NCBI GenBank assembly: GCA_949592205.1
Contig: CATIUR010000003.1
Location: 78,892,501-78,956,500, forward strand
Length of the DNA: 64,000 bases
From: Helichrysum umbraculigerum
Lineage: Eukaryota > Streptophyta > Magnoliopsida > Asterales > Asteraceae
Direction of reading: 5' to 3'
Shown: positions 20,765 through 32,375 of the stretch, one piece after another
How the letters are laid out: every line of letters begins with the position of its first letter
Position numbering within the stretch: the first letter of the stretch is position 1
Program-made: the position numbers and the translations under genes
The notes under the pieces: generated by a model
Told to the model about the DNA's origin: nothing
Database searches by the model: none
Seen by the model: only the letters and a program-made list of their open reading frames with translations

Positions 20765-23655
20765 TACATCACGGAGAAAAAGTCAGAGGAGAAGCGACTT
20801 GAGGATGTGCCAATTGTTAGAAACTTTCCCGAAGTCTTTCCAGAAGAACTACCTGGTCTACCTCCACCTAGATAGGTTGAGTTCTCGATCGATCTCGTAC
20901 CAGGTGCTGCACCGGTAGCCCGCGCACCATATCGTTTAGCCCCATCCGAACTTCAGGAGCTATCCACCCAGTTACAGGAACTCCTAGATAGAGGATTCAT
21001 CAGAACGAGTTCTTCTCCTTGGGGAGCTCCAGTCTTGTTTGTCAAAAAGAAGGAAGTTCATTCAGAATGTGTATCGACTATCGAGAGTTGAACAAGCTGA
21101 CCGTCAAGAACCGTTATCCACTTCCTCGAACAGATGACCTGTTTGACCAACTTCAAGGGTCGAGTTTTTACTCAAAGATCGATCTTTAGTCAGGTTATCA
21201 TCAACTACGTGTTCGCGACGCCGACATCCCGAAAACTGCCTTCAGAACTCGTTATGGGCATTACGAATTCCAAGTAATGCCATTCGGTTTAACCAACGCA
21301 CCGGCAGTGTTCATGGACCTTATGAATCGGGTGTACAAACCATATTTAGACAAATTCGTCATTGTATTCATTGATGACATTCTGATCTACTCTCGCGATG
21401 AGCAGGAACATACGCAGCATCTGAAAACCGTTCTAGAACTTCTCAGACACGAAAAATTATATGCCAAATTCTCTAAGTGTGAATTCTGGATTCGAACCGT
21501 TCAGTTCCTTGGGCACGTTATTGACAGCCAGGGAATCCATGTTGATCCCGCCAAGATTGAAGCAATCAAGGGCTGGGAGTCACCGACCACTCCAACCAAA
21601 GTGAGACAACTCTTAGGTCTTGCTGGTTATTATTGCTGATTCATTGAAAACTTTTCAAGAATAGATGTTCCCTTAACGACACTGACACAGAAGGATAAGA
21701 AATTCGATTGGACCGAGAAACAAGAGTCAGCCTTCCAGCTATTGAAACTCAAACTCTGCAGTGCACCAATCTTGTCCTTACCCGAAGGCACCGATGACTT
21801 CGTAGTTTACTGCGACCCCTCACACCAAGGACTTGGTTGCGTGTTAATGCAACGGGAAAAAGTCATTGCTTATGCCTCACGAAAACTAAAAGTCCACGAG
21901 AAAAACTATACGACCCACGACCTCGAGTTAGGTGTCGTGGTCTTCGCACTGAAAATCTGGAGACATTACCTTTACGGTACAAAAAGTACTATCTTCACCG
22001 ATCACAAAAGTCTCCAACACATATTCGATCAGAAGGATCTAAACATGAGGCAACGTCGTTGGATTGAGTTACTTAGTGACTACGACTGCGAGATCAAATA
22101 CCATCCGGGCAAGGCGAATGTTGTTGCCGATGCCCTCAGTCGAAAAGAACGGTCGAAACCACTTCGAGTCCAAGGCCTCAGTATGACCATTCACAATGAT
22201 CTGAACATTCAGATTCTCGCTGCTCAACTCGAGGCCCTGAAATCCGATAATATCAAAAACGAAGCCTTGCGGGACATGGATAAACAATTCGAAATCAAAC
22301 CTAACGGAGTTAGGTGTTTCTCTAACCGAATCTGGTTTTCTAGTTTTGGGAACCTGCGGGACTTGGTGATGGATGAAGCTCACAAGTCCAAATATTCTAT
22401 CCATCCAGGATCCGATAAAATGTACCACGGCATTAAGGAATTCTATTGGTGGCCGAACATGAAAGCCGAAATCGCCGCATACGTCAACAAGTGTCTTACT
22501 TGCTCAAAAGTCAAAACTGAATATCAAAAGCCGTCCGGCCTACTTCAACAACTCAACATTCCCGAATGGAAATGGGAACAAATCGCCATGGATTTCATAA
22601 CCAAATTACCCGAGTCATCGAGCGGTTGCGATACCATTTGGGTGATCGTCGATCGTCTCACAAAATCTGCACACTTCCTGGCGATCAAGGAAACCGATAA
22701 AATTGAACGCCTCGCACAAATCTACATCAAGGAAATTGTTTCTCGACACGGTGTTCCAACCTTGATTATCTCCGATAGAGATGCCCGCTTCACCTCTCAC
22801 TTTTGGCAATCACTTCAGAAATCAATGGGTACCCGTCTTGATATGAGTACCGCATACCACCCTCAAACCGATGGCCAAAGTGAACGAACTATTCAGACAC
22901 TGGAAGACATGCTACGAGCTTGCGTAGTTGACTTCGGTGAAAACTGGGAGAGACACCTACCATTGTGTGAGTTTTCCTACAATAACAGTTATCACGCCAG
23001 CATTAAGGCTGCACCTTTTGAGGCAGTGTACGGTCGAAAGTGCCGATCACCGATTTGTTGGACCGAAGTGGGAGATAGTCAGCTCACTGGTCCAGAACTC
23101 ATACACGAAACCACCGAGAAAATTGTTGAAATCCAAAACTGACTCAAAGCCGCACGTGATCGTCAGAAAAGTTACGCTGACGTGAGACACAAACCACTCG
23201 AGTTCCAGGTTGGGGATCAAGTACTCCTGAAAGTATCCCCCTGGAAAGGTGTAATTCGATTCGGTAAACGCGGGAAGTTAAATCCCAGGTACATCGGGCC
23301 TTTTGAGATCCTCGAAAGGATTGGCCCCGTAGCATATCGGTTGCAGCTGCCATATGAACTCAGCAGCGTGCACCCCACTTTTCACATTTCTAACTTGAAG
23401 AAATGTCTGTCTGATGAGACACTTGTTATCCCACTCGATGAAATTCGTGTTGACGACAAACTTCACTTCGTTGAGGAACCCGCTGAAATCATGGACCGTG
23501 AGGTCAAACAAATTAAACAAAGTCGTATTCCCATCATTAAAGTCAGGTGGAATTCGCGGCGTGGTCCGGAATTCACTTGGGAACGGGAAGACCAAATGCG
23601 ATTCAAGTATCCTCAGTTATTCACTGATGCTGCATCAAACGCGACCTCGAGCTAA
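20765..23655 (+). pseudogene. E2: pol continued (RT, RNase H, integrase, chromodomain)
   Basis: The polyprotein cut at 7963 resumes here. It contains RT (MPFGLTNAP near 21277; FIDD near 21370), RNase H (the usual DAS box reads DPS, near 21810), the integrase HHCC finger and D,D,E core (about 22370-22900), and a chromodomain (GPEFTWEREDQ) ending at 23655. Damage: stop 20873-20875, one base missing near 21052-21056, stops 21187-21189, 21637-21639 and 23140-23142. From 21640 to 23139 the frame is clean, so this copy decayed less than E1. The Pro in the RNase H box would probably impair activity (inference). Confidence 0.93.
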
Positions 23656-23688
23656 ATTTCGGGACGAAATTCTCCTAACAGGGGGGAA
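23655..23688 (+). promoter_or_regulatory. E2: pre-PPT hairpin and polypurine tract
   Basis: AATTTCG-GGA-CGAAATT (23655-23671), just after the pol stop, is a 7-bp stem with a 3-base loop. GGGGGGAA (23681-23688) abuts the LTR as plus-strand primer. Confidence 0.8.
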
Positions 23689-24598
23689 TGTAACACCCGC
23701 CAAATTAGGACTAGTGATTAGTGCCTAATCATTTGTTAATACATGTAATTAGTTCGGTTTTAGGCTAATTAATGTATCGAAATAACTATTGATGAATATA
23801 TACAATTATGCGATTTGATTAAATCGTACGCAATTTAAATCGAATGTAATTCGATTTAGTAAAATAAGGACGTTGGTGAACAAATTTTATTAAATAATAT
23901 AACATTATTTAATAACGCTATTATACCCAAAATGCTATTTTGATAATATTTCGTACACAATTCGTAACGCACAAACTAACCGAAATAAAGTTAAGTTATA
24001 ATTCTTTTATAACTCCAATATTTAGTATTTGATAAAACACTTCAACCAAAATATCGAGTAATTATTTACATTTTAAAAACGTATAATTAAATGTTTTAAA
24101 TAATTATTTAACGTTTAAATAATCGGGAAAACGAACACCACACGTAGCGCGAGTGCACGGAGCTAAAAATTGGAGACCCACACCCCGGTGGGCCCCCACA
24201 AAAACAGGCCAAGGTGAGGGTCATCACCCCCCTCACTCACTCTCTTCCTCATTTCCCCATTTTCTTTCTCTCTCTTTCTCTCATTTTCTCTAAAAATAAC
24301 CACCACCACCCCACCACTTAATCCACCAATTACTACCATCAAACGGCCTTGGATCGTCACACTTCTTTGAAGAAAAAGAACCACCTCGACACGATCTATC
24401 ATTCTATCTTTCGGAATTTCCATTCGACACTTTGTAAGTTTCCGACAAAATCTCGAAACCTCTCGATTTTTAGTATTTTTACTTGTTTGTTGTTTGTAAT
24501 AACTTGTAATGTCCATTTATGGGTTGGGTAAAATAATCGAACCAAATGGAAACCGGAAAACTCACTTTCGACACAAATTCCGGCCATCAGACCGTAAT

Positions 24599-24873
24599 GT
24601 CGCATTTGGCTTGGGCCAATTGCGACGTCAGCCTTAACGTCGCTAAACACCTCACAACGTCGCATATAGTGACATTACCCCCAACGTCGCATTAAGTTGC
24701 TAACGTCGCATATAGCGACATCGACCCCTACGTTGCAAGAACCAACAACGTCGCATATAGCGACATACCGCGTAACGTCGCATTAAATTGCGAATGTCGC
24801 ACTTAGCGACGCCATGACCAATGTCGCAGTCATGACCTGCGACATAACAGCCTACGTCGCACCTTATGTCGCA
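24599..24873 (+). repeat. E2 LTR: cluster of GTCGCA/TGCGAC words
   Basis: Eleven GTCGCA or GTCGCT words start at about 24599, 24639, 24659, 24686, 24705, 24750, 24777, 24796, 24823, 24856 and 24868, many inside AACGTCGCAT. Several are followed after five bases by the inverted word, as in GTCGC-ATATA-GCGAC. Spacing is irregular (12-45 bp). Confidence 0.85.
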
Positions 24874-25027
24874 CAAACCAGAACCTTGAAAACTCATATT
24901 TTACTAAGTGTCGAGACCCGAAATTCATCACTTAATTTTACTCAAATTTAAATCCTAGATGCGTTTTTTTTCTCACCAAAGCAATATAGTGGAAATAAAA
25001 ATTTTCCAAGCTGACTTGGCAGCTCGA

Positions 25028-25089
25028 CCCCCGCCAGGGGCTGCTGCCCCTTGGACCCCGCTACCAGGGGCGCTGCCCCCGGACCCCCG
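25028..25089 (+). repeat. E2 LTR: C/G-rich palindromic repeat block
   Basis: About two units of an AGGGGCTGCTGCCCCTTGG-type palindromic word separated by CCCCG. The E4 LTR carries a longer version at 46421-46508, so unit number varies between copies. Confidence 0.7.
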
Positions 25090-26226
25090 TCACTTAGAGT
25101 TTGTAATTACATTTCACACCAAGTGTCAAACTCGTATAACACTACAAAATTTAAATAATAATAGTTGAGATTATTATTACAACTAATCACCAACGGGTCG
25201 TACACGTTTTCAAACACTTAACAAATCAACCAAATCGAAATCATTTGGACATTCTAGTTGGACGAACAACTATAAGGGTGATCTTTAGAGATACCCAACC
25301 ATATTTATAACCATCGCGTGTCGTGGACACCCTCAGGTTACAAGTCCTTGGACTTCATCACTCGGCAAATCAACCTCACGTATATTTGCTAACCACTTCA
25401 AGACTCAGGTGAGTCTTACAGCCCCACTTTTACTGTTTTATATACGGGGTGAGATACATTGCTTACTTTTCTTGAACACAAGTACGAACTATTCAATTTA
25501 CTATACGGGATTGCATGAGTTACTTACTTTCTACTGAAGTCTCTCCATCATATATCGTTAGTTATGGACTTAAGCGTGAACACTAGTTAATGGATCCATT
25601 AGGGAAATGACCCTCCCCGCCCGGGGTAGTAGCGCTACCACGAACCGTACTGTATAAACGGGCGACTATTATTCGTTACTTATGCTTGCTCAGTTACGAG
25701 CATGTCACGAGAGCAACTTATCACTTACGGGTTAAGCTTCAATTATGAGCCTCATGGCAACGGTATAACTTACATATTTTACATTTGCAGAATTGCAAAT
25801 ACTTGATTTACGCCTGCGGGCACAACTGATGAAATCTTGTGTTCAAAAACTGATATTACTTACAAACCTGTGAGATTCACCAACATTCGTGTTGACCTTT
25901 TAGCATGTATTCTCAGGTACCCAGACGGAGTAGGATTACTCCAGGACATAGCTAGAGTCGCATGATTTCAACTAAATTGCATTAACGGAGATTCTCAGCA
26001 TTATCTTTTGTACATTTTGATTATGTAATAGAATCTCCCGCTACACGCGTGGACTCTAGGGAACTACATTTTGTTTACGAAAACATTGAGTTTCCAAACA
26101 TTTATTTCATATGAAATCGTTTACAACGTCTCATTTAGAGGTCGTTTGCTGTATATCTTGTGCTTTGTATATTGATTAGTAACACCCAAGTATGCTTCCG
26201 TAAATCATTAATTTGGGGGTGTTACA

Positions 26227-26540
26227 TATGGTCCCCAACAATTGAGTCAATCGACACCTTCATGTAGCAAGGTATAACATGCTCTCCATGTACAAGAGTA
26301 TCATCAGTAGTGGGATATATCATCCCAACAGCACACTTGATAGGTTTGGGATCCGAATTATAAGGGTCAAAGAAAATGCCCCGTACGGGCTCCTATTAAC
26401 ATTTAACAAAAATGCATGAATTAGAAAGAATAATCAGTAGGTGATTAAACAGAAGTGATCCAAGCATAGAGTTAAAACATAATGTAAAACAGAAAGAAGC
26501 TAACACAATTGTAGTTGTCACAAAATTTTGCACAACTACC
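26227..26540 (-). pseudogene. CACTA: two exons of a second element protein, cut by E2
   Basis: On the minus strand an open segment ends LESLQDIK at 26540. A donor GTAGTT (26539 downward) and an acceptor AATAG (to 26393) define a 147-bp intron. Exon 26392-26227 then reads EPVRGIFFDPYN...GMIYPTTDDTLVHGEH...MKVSIDSIVGDH and is cut by the E2 LTR. Both exons join in phase 0. The pattern resembles the second ORF of plant CACTA elements, a protein of unsettled role. The upstream exon extends back towards 26752 with a Glu/Val/Gln-rich linker, but its true start is not identified; the open frame there has no ATG. Confidence 0.55.
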
Positions 26541-26725
26541 TTTATGTCTTGCAAACTTTCCAATCCACATTTTTTAACCCCTTGTTCATGCGCCCCAGAT
26601 TTTTGCACCTGTTGTTCCTCAGACACCCTTTCCTCCACCACCCTTTCCTTCACCACCCATTCCTCCTCAACGCGTTCACTTGTCACCTGCTCTTGGACCT
26701 CCAAAGCCGACTCAAAACATTTGGA

Positions 26726-29039
26726 AGTGTACTCCTCACCTTTTCTTTTAGCCAATGCAAAAAGGTTTTATTGTGTTTTTTTAGCCAACCACAATGAGTT
26801 CTTTTGACTGTTTTGTTGTTTTAACAATGATTGATGCTCGTGAATGTATGGAGCTATACACGATATGTGTTGTAGCACCGTAAAATGCACATAATGTAAC
26901 TCGCTTGCATTTGGAGTCTCAATTTTGGATCAAAGGACCCCTACCCCTCGAAGTCTACCCTCGTGGCGATTTTGTGGAACACCAATTTCTTTAACACCTC
27001 TCATGAAGTCCGTGCAGAATTCAACCACCTCCTCTGAAAGATATCCTTCAATAATACTTCCCTCCGGGCGACATCGATTCCTTACATACCCTTTTAAAAA
27101 ACCCATATATCTCTCGAATGGATACATGTACCGCAAAAATACAGGCCCGCAAGATTTTATTTCTCCAACAATATGAGATACCAAGTGAACCATGACATCA
27201 AAGAATGATGGTGTAAAGTACATCTCGAGTTGGCAAAGTGTGAAAATTATATCACGTTGCCATTCATCCAATACCTGGGGATCAATCACTTTCGAATGAA
27301 TCGTGTTAAAAACAAACAAAGCTTTGTTATTGTGTGTCTGATGTGGCCCGGTAATATTCCATGAATTGCGATAGGAATCATTTGCGTCATTAATACATGA
27401 CAGTCGTGTGACTTCATTCCAAGCAACTTCAGGTCTTTCATTGACACTAACTTCGTAATGTTAGCAGAGTAGCCGGAGGGAACTTAATACTATGTAAGCA
27501 TTGACAAAATTTAGTTTTCTCGACCTTCGACATAGTGTAAGAGGCTGGCAGAAGATACATACCACGCTTTCCAACAATCTCTCGAGGAGCAAGCTCTGGT
27601 CTAATTTTCATTTTGACCATGTCATTGCGTACATTAATCCCATCTTTGGATTTCCCTGGAATGTTTAATAGCAAACCAATCAAGCTTTCACAAACATTCT
27701 TCTCGATATGCATAACATCAAGACAGTTTCGAACTCGCAAATGTTTCCAGTATGGTAAATCCCAAAAGATAGACTTTTTTTTCCATATATATTCTTGGGA
27801 ACAGTAGTACCATTTTTTCCCAACACAATGTTTATATCTGCAACTCTAGAAAGTGTACTTTCTCCATCCTATAGTGGTCGCATCCCTCTAATCTCAATAT
27901 TACCATCAAATAAGTCCTTCTTTCTACGATATGGGTGACTTTTTAGAAGCGATCTTCGATGTCCCATATATACGGTTTTCTTACAATTTTCTAACCATAT
28001 CGAGTGAGTATCATCTTCATAAACTGGACATGCTTTTTTCCCTTTAGTACTTTATCCTGACAAATTTCCATAAGCTGGGAAATCACTAATGGTGCAATAA
28101 ATCATAGCACAGAGTTGGAAGTACTCTTTCTTGTACGCATCACACACTTCTACGCCGGTACTCCACAATTCTTTCATGTCATCAATTAACGGACCCAAAT
28201 ATACATCAATATCGTTCACTGGTTGCTTCGGACCTTGGATTAACAATGACATCATAATGTATTTACGTTTCATACATAACCAAGGTGGCAGATTGTAAAT
28301 GCATAAAAGAACCGGCCAAGTGCTGTGACGACTACTCATGTTTCCGAACGGATTGATTCCATTTGAACTAAGTCCAAACCGTATATTCCTAATCTCTTCG
28401 CCAAATTCTTCAAAATCATTATCGATATTCCTCCATTGAAGTGAATCTGCCACATGTCTGATTTTTCCATCCTTCTTATGCTCTTCTGCATGCCAACGTA
28501 ACAATTTTGCATCCTTAGCGTTTGCAAATAATCGTTTGAGTCTTGGTATAATAGGCAAATACCACAATAACTTTGCAAGGGGGCCATTCTTCGTCACATC
28601 ACTATTATATCCATTTGGATTTTCCTGTTTATACCTACACGCACCACATATTTTACATTCATGAAGGTTTTTATCATCATTTTCGGTACAACATGCAATC
28701 ATTTGGACATGCATGTATTCTTTCAATTTCCAATCCCATCGGGCACACTAGTTTTTTTGCTTCGTATGTCGAAATGGGTAACTCATTATCTTTTGGGAGC
28801 ATTTCATGCAACAACTTTAATAGGCTTGTGAAACTTTTATTACTCCATCCATTGCTTGCTTTTATGTGAAACAATTTCAGTAAAGCGGAAAGTTTGGTAA
28901 AACTAGTACAACCATTATACAAAGGTTTTTCCGAGTTCATAAATAGTTGTTGAAATTTATCATGATTCTTTTCAGCAACATTTTCCTCAATATCATGTAA
29001 CATGGTTTCTAAATCGTCATCATCACCATCATCGTCATC

Positions 29040-29071
<32 letters not shown>

Positions 29072-29387
29072 TATCACTATCATCATCTGACAAATCTTCA
29101 TTTGTACCATTACAATCGGTAACAAACGTGTCACTATCAACTAACAATTCCCCATGAAAAGACCAACAAGTGTAGCATGTCATAAACCCGTATAATAAAA
29201 GATGATTTCTTATTTCGGTAGAATCACGAAAGCACTTGCCATTTGTGCATTTTTTACAAGGACAATTAATTATGGTTTTTCCTTTCTTCACCCGATCATC
29301 CTCAGCAACTTTGATAAAATCAGACAACCTTTCCCTGTATTCGGTGGTAGCACGTCCTATTTGATACATCCATTTATTCCGATCCAT
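26726..29387 (-). pseudogene. CACTA: TNP2-type transposase pseudogene
   Basis: The likely start is ATG at 29387 (MDRNKWM), matching the usual start of the transposase-associated N-terminal domain with its C-x2-C cluster (CPCKKC). An Asp-rich run from an ATC repeat (about 29028-29090), the TNP2 core (CKICGACRYK; RLKRLFANAKDAKLLRWHAEE; FPAYGNLSG; DVMHIEKNVCESLIG) and the downstream DUF4218-like domain (VIDPQVLDEWQ; LCQLEMYFTPSFFDVMVHL; MYPFERYMGFLKGYVRNR) follow, ending near KTFLHWLKEKV at about 26730. Damage: an extra T near 28677, stops near 28052 and 27870, lost bases near 27480, 27310 and 26775, and a stop near 26927. The residual transposase matches are strong. Confidence 0.9.
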
Positions 29388-29609
29388 ATGGAGTTTATAG
29401 AATAGTCTGTTTAAAATAAGATGCACGATATGATTATGTACGAATATGGTTGCAAGCATGCATTCCTAACCAATGAACTTTTTGAATATTTTATCTCATA
29501 TGTGAATGTGTATTATAAGATTGAGTTTTATTCAAGAAAAATCGATATTATTTCCCTTTAACTCCTCAAAGATACATATAAAATGCATACTTATAGGAGT
29601 AAAAGGGAA

Positions 29610-29940
29610 ATGCCGCCAATTTGTATCTTAAACAATACTCAGTCTTATAACTCGCATGGTATTCAAAATAGTCCCAAACGGGGACAATCCGAAATTAACC
29701 TCTAATAGGTCAATTTCGAACGGGTATTAAACTAATGGGCTTATGAGTAGTACCTAATTTATAATGCCGCCAATTTGTATCTTAAACAGTACTCAATCTT
29801 ATAAGTCGCATTCACATCCTAAATGAGATAAAGTATTTTAAAAGTAGTCCCAAACGGGGATAATCCGCAATTAACCTTTAATAGGTCAATTTTTGAACGG
29901 GTATTAAACTAATAGGCTTATGAGTAGTACCTAATTTATA
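29610..29940. repeat. CACTA: direct tandem duplication
   Basis: Copy 1 (29610-29763, 154 bp) and copy 2 (29764-29940, 177 bp) both open ATGCCGCCAATTTGTATC and close GAGTAGTACCTAATTTATA. Copy 2 has an extra stretch near 29815-29840. It lies in the non-coding side arm between the transposase start and the subterminal array. Confidence 0.9.
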
Positions 29941-30604
29941 CTATAACAGTGTTAAAAAAAGTTATATGATTTCGCTATAGTGATTTTAGATAGATGCCTT
30001 ACAGTTAGGAATCAATCAAGCTCGCAAATAGATTTTGTGTAATACGCACGAATCTCGTAAAAGCTCATGTTGAAATATCAAATTCACAAAAAGAATATCA
30101 CTTTCACTATAAACATAAGTCGCACAACACAGAGACAGTAGGACAAAGAAATATATATTAATTTGGTAGTTAATGACAAAAGTGCATATCACTACATGCT
30201 GATTACGTAATTAATTTTGAACTCAAAGTAATTCTCAATAGAAAAGTATAAGTCTTTTAATCTCTAAAAACCACATGAAAATTTTCATTGCAAAGATATA
30301 GAAAACACATGTGTAGGTATGTACATGTATATATAAATATACTATTTAAAAAGAAATTGAGAAAAAAAGAAAGAAAGAGCATTTAAATTATACATGTAAA
30401 AGTAAATATAGGTGTATAAGATTCTTCAAATACCTATTAAATGTGTGGTTGCTGAAGACTTGAATGAAGTTAAGAAAACCTTAAAGTCGAGTGTTTGAGA
30501 GAGCATTAATGGTGGAATTTGGATTTTGATAAAACTTAGATCTGCCCAAAGCCCCAAACTATGATGTAGCCGTTGGAGTTTTGGAGATGAGTAAATTTAA
30601 AAGT

Positions 30605-30780
30605 CAAATAGACCGGTTGACCGGTCTTCTTGTATTTGCTATGGACTGATTTTTTTAGACCGGTTGTATAGTAAGTAGACCGGTTGTATAGTAAGTAGAC
30701 CGGTTACAAGAATAAGGAGACCGGTTTTGACAATAACCGGTCTCTATGAAGGGGTCTCTTTGTTCCATTTTGTATTAGTG
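30605..30780 (-). repeat. CACTA: phased subterminal repeats and terminal CACTA
   Basis: AGACCGGTT words start at 30610, 30657, 30677, 30697 and 30718 (the last four 20-21 bp apart), with inverted copies near 30619 and at 30735. They end about 35 bp from the terminal TAGTG (minus strand CACTAATACAAAATGG). Such subterminal words are the known binding sites for the element's accessory protein in En/Spm. Confidence 0.85.
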
Positions 30781-30787
30781 GTATAGC

Positions 30788-30935
30788 CAATGTTTTGAAA
30801 CCCAGGTAGACCCGGCCGGTTGAACGGGACCCGGGCATATAACCGGAGGAGCATGTTTTTAATCGTTTTCGACTCGGGTTGGCCCGGCGGATTTTCCGGT
30901 CGAACCGGTGACCCGGAACCCGGCCGGGTTAACAT
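30788..30935. repeat. Fragment of an ACCGG-rich hAT-like MITE
   Basis: It opens CAATGTTTTGAAACCC, the same terminus as the MITE at 37365, and is rich in ACCGG/CCCGG words, ending near CGGGTTAACATT. No matching right terminus or target duplication was found, so it is probably truncated. Confidence 0.45.
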
Positions 30936-30939
30936 TTTT

Positions 30940-31673
30940 CCCTTTTTTTATTTTTTTCGTTGATCAATTTATTTTTATCTACATTTTGATATAAAAAAAA
31001 GTTGATTCCGAGAATAAAAAATGCGTTTGTTAAATACATAACATATAACGATAAAATTAATGTAGATAAAATTACAATGATCATGAATATATATTCGGAA
31101 TTATTTTATACATTGTATATACAAAGTTATCATAGAAAAAAGAAATAGTACGTTAATTAAATATGAAAAATATAATATATTTAATAATATATCATATGGT
31201 TCTGGTTGTTTTAATATCATTCGCGCCCTCTCACCGAATTCACGCTGGTCCCACTAGTTTTCTGTGTAAATTGCCACGTGGCTTTGATTGGTTGGCTTAT
31301 TCCGTACGTAAAACTCTGACTTTTTGTTAATTAATTCATTTGCGCCGTTCTTGTATACTGTAGCGCGAAAAGGTGGATTACTTTGTTAAAAACAAAAGTC
31401 AATGGATTATTTTGTTAAATAAATTTGGTCAAATGATCAAATTTGTGATTTTTCCTTTATAGACCATATTTTCCATTTCGTATATCTCATTTTGATTGTT
31501 CATTATAAAAAATTCACGAGTACAATCAACTAAAGTCACTTTATTACATATGACATAAAAAGAGGTATAAAATGTTGAGGGTAATAGTATCATTTTATCA
31601 CAGAGTACTGATTAATTAAGTTTATTAAAGTGCGTCTTTTTTGTCTTTGTACAAATGAATTTGGGATTGAAGA
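30940..31673. other. AT-rich intergenic DNA
   Basis: No convincing ORF, repeat or RNA gene was seen. It contains long A/T tracts and no recognisable terminal repeats. Confidence 0.5.
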
Positions 31674-31849
31674 CAGGGCGGATCTAGGATTTTGAGTGAC
31701 CCGTAGCAATGGTATCTCAATTTTTCCGAACCCGTAGCACCAACAAGAAATGCAACTAAAAATGTTATTTTTCAATAGAAATTACACTGCGTTGTGGTTA
31801 TGGACCCGTAGCAACTGCTACCCCTACTTTCTACATGGCTCCGCCCCTG
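31674..31849. mobile_element. hAT-type MITE (176 bp)
   Basis: The termini CAGGGCGGATCTAGGA and CTACATGGCTCCGCCCCTG are imperfect inverted repeats. The flanks are a perfect 8-bp target duplication ATTGAAGA (31666-31673 and 31850-31857). The interior repeats ACCCGTAGCA words. It has no coding capacity. Confidence 0.88.
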
Positions 31850-32375
31850 ATTGAAGAAGTAAAATATAAATAAAGCTTCACATTTTTAACAGATAAAAAC
31901 AATTACGTAACATATAAATACCCCTCAAGTGTTGATAACCAATATTATTGATATTGATTCAAATTAAAGGAAAAATAATAATAAACCATCTTAATCGTAA
32001 ATTCTCACGTGCAGGGGTGGATGTAGAGGGGGCACGGCATGGGGCAGTCGCCTAACTACGAATTTTCAAATCATGTAAAAAAGTAATGTTTTAAGGGTAT
32101 TTATAATATTTTATGGTTTTGTCTTCCAAACATGGAGGAATAATTAAAATAATGTTACCTCAATATATAAATCCCAGCTCCATCGTGGTCAAATGTATCC
32201 ATCCTAACTTGATTACCAAAATATATAAATTGACAAGGACACGTGGTGAGATGAAAGATAGTAGTGACACGTGTTGTTATCCCCGTTTGAGTTAAAGTCA
32301 CACTTTTGTAGCTAGTCATTATGATCACCCACGCCGCTGCTGACTGCTGAGATCGAGTAACAACTAACTTAGAAA

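Larger units (their letters stand above)
23689..26226 (+). repeat. E2: 3' LTR
   Basis: 2538 bp, TGTAACACCCGCC...GGGGGTGTTACA. It is the same subfamily as the E4 5' LTR (about 2527 bp without its insertion). A pyrimidine-rich leader-like block lies at 24220-24295. A GTCGCA-word cluster is at 24599-24873 and a C/G-rich palindromic block at 25028-25089. The CACTA element resumes at 26227; the 5-bp flank TATGG (26227-26231) should match the unseen left flank. Confidence 0.9.
26227..30780 (-). mobile_element. CACTA (En/Spm-type) DNA transposon, truncated on the left by E2
   Basis: The interval carries a TNP2-type transposase pseudogene on the minus strand, exons of a second element protein, a tandem duplication, a subterminal repeat array and a terminal CACTA (TAGTG at 30776-30780 on the plus strand). 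The other end lies beyond the unseen left part of E2. Adjacent bases GTA (30781-30783) could be the 3-bp target duplication, which cannot be confirmed without the other end. Confidence 0.88.

Noticed and set aside
2971..26226. Pairing the LTR at 2971-5863 with that at 23689-26226 as one element
   Set aside because: They differ in length (2893 and 2538 bp), ends and interior. No primer-binding site follows 5863, and an open frame of E2 starts at 5864. The first LTR belongs to E1.
26396..26755. A separate gene starting at 26755 on the minus strand
   Set aside because: It opens at TTG, overlaps the end of the TNP2 remnant in another frame, and its 3' part is intron. Only the exon ending at 26540 is kept.
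32000..32060. Another CAGGGGTGGATGTAG-type MITE
   Set aside because: It has a terminal-like sequence only; no partner end or target duplication was found.
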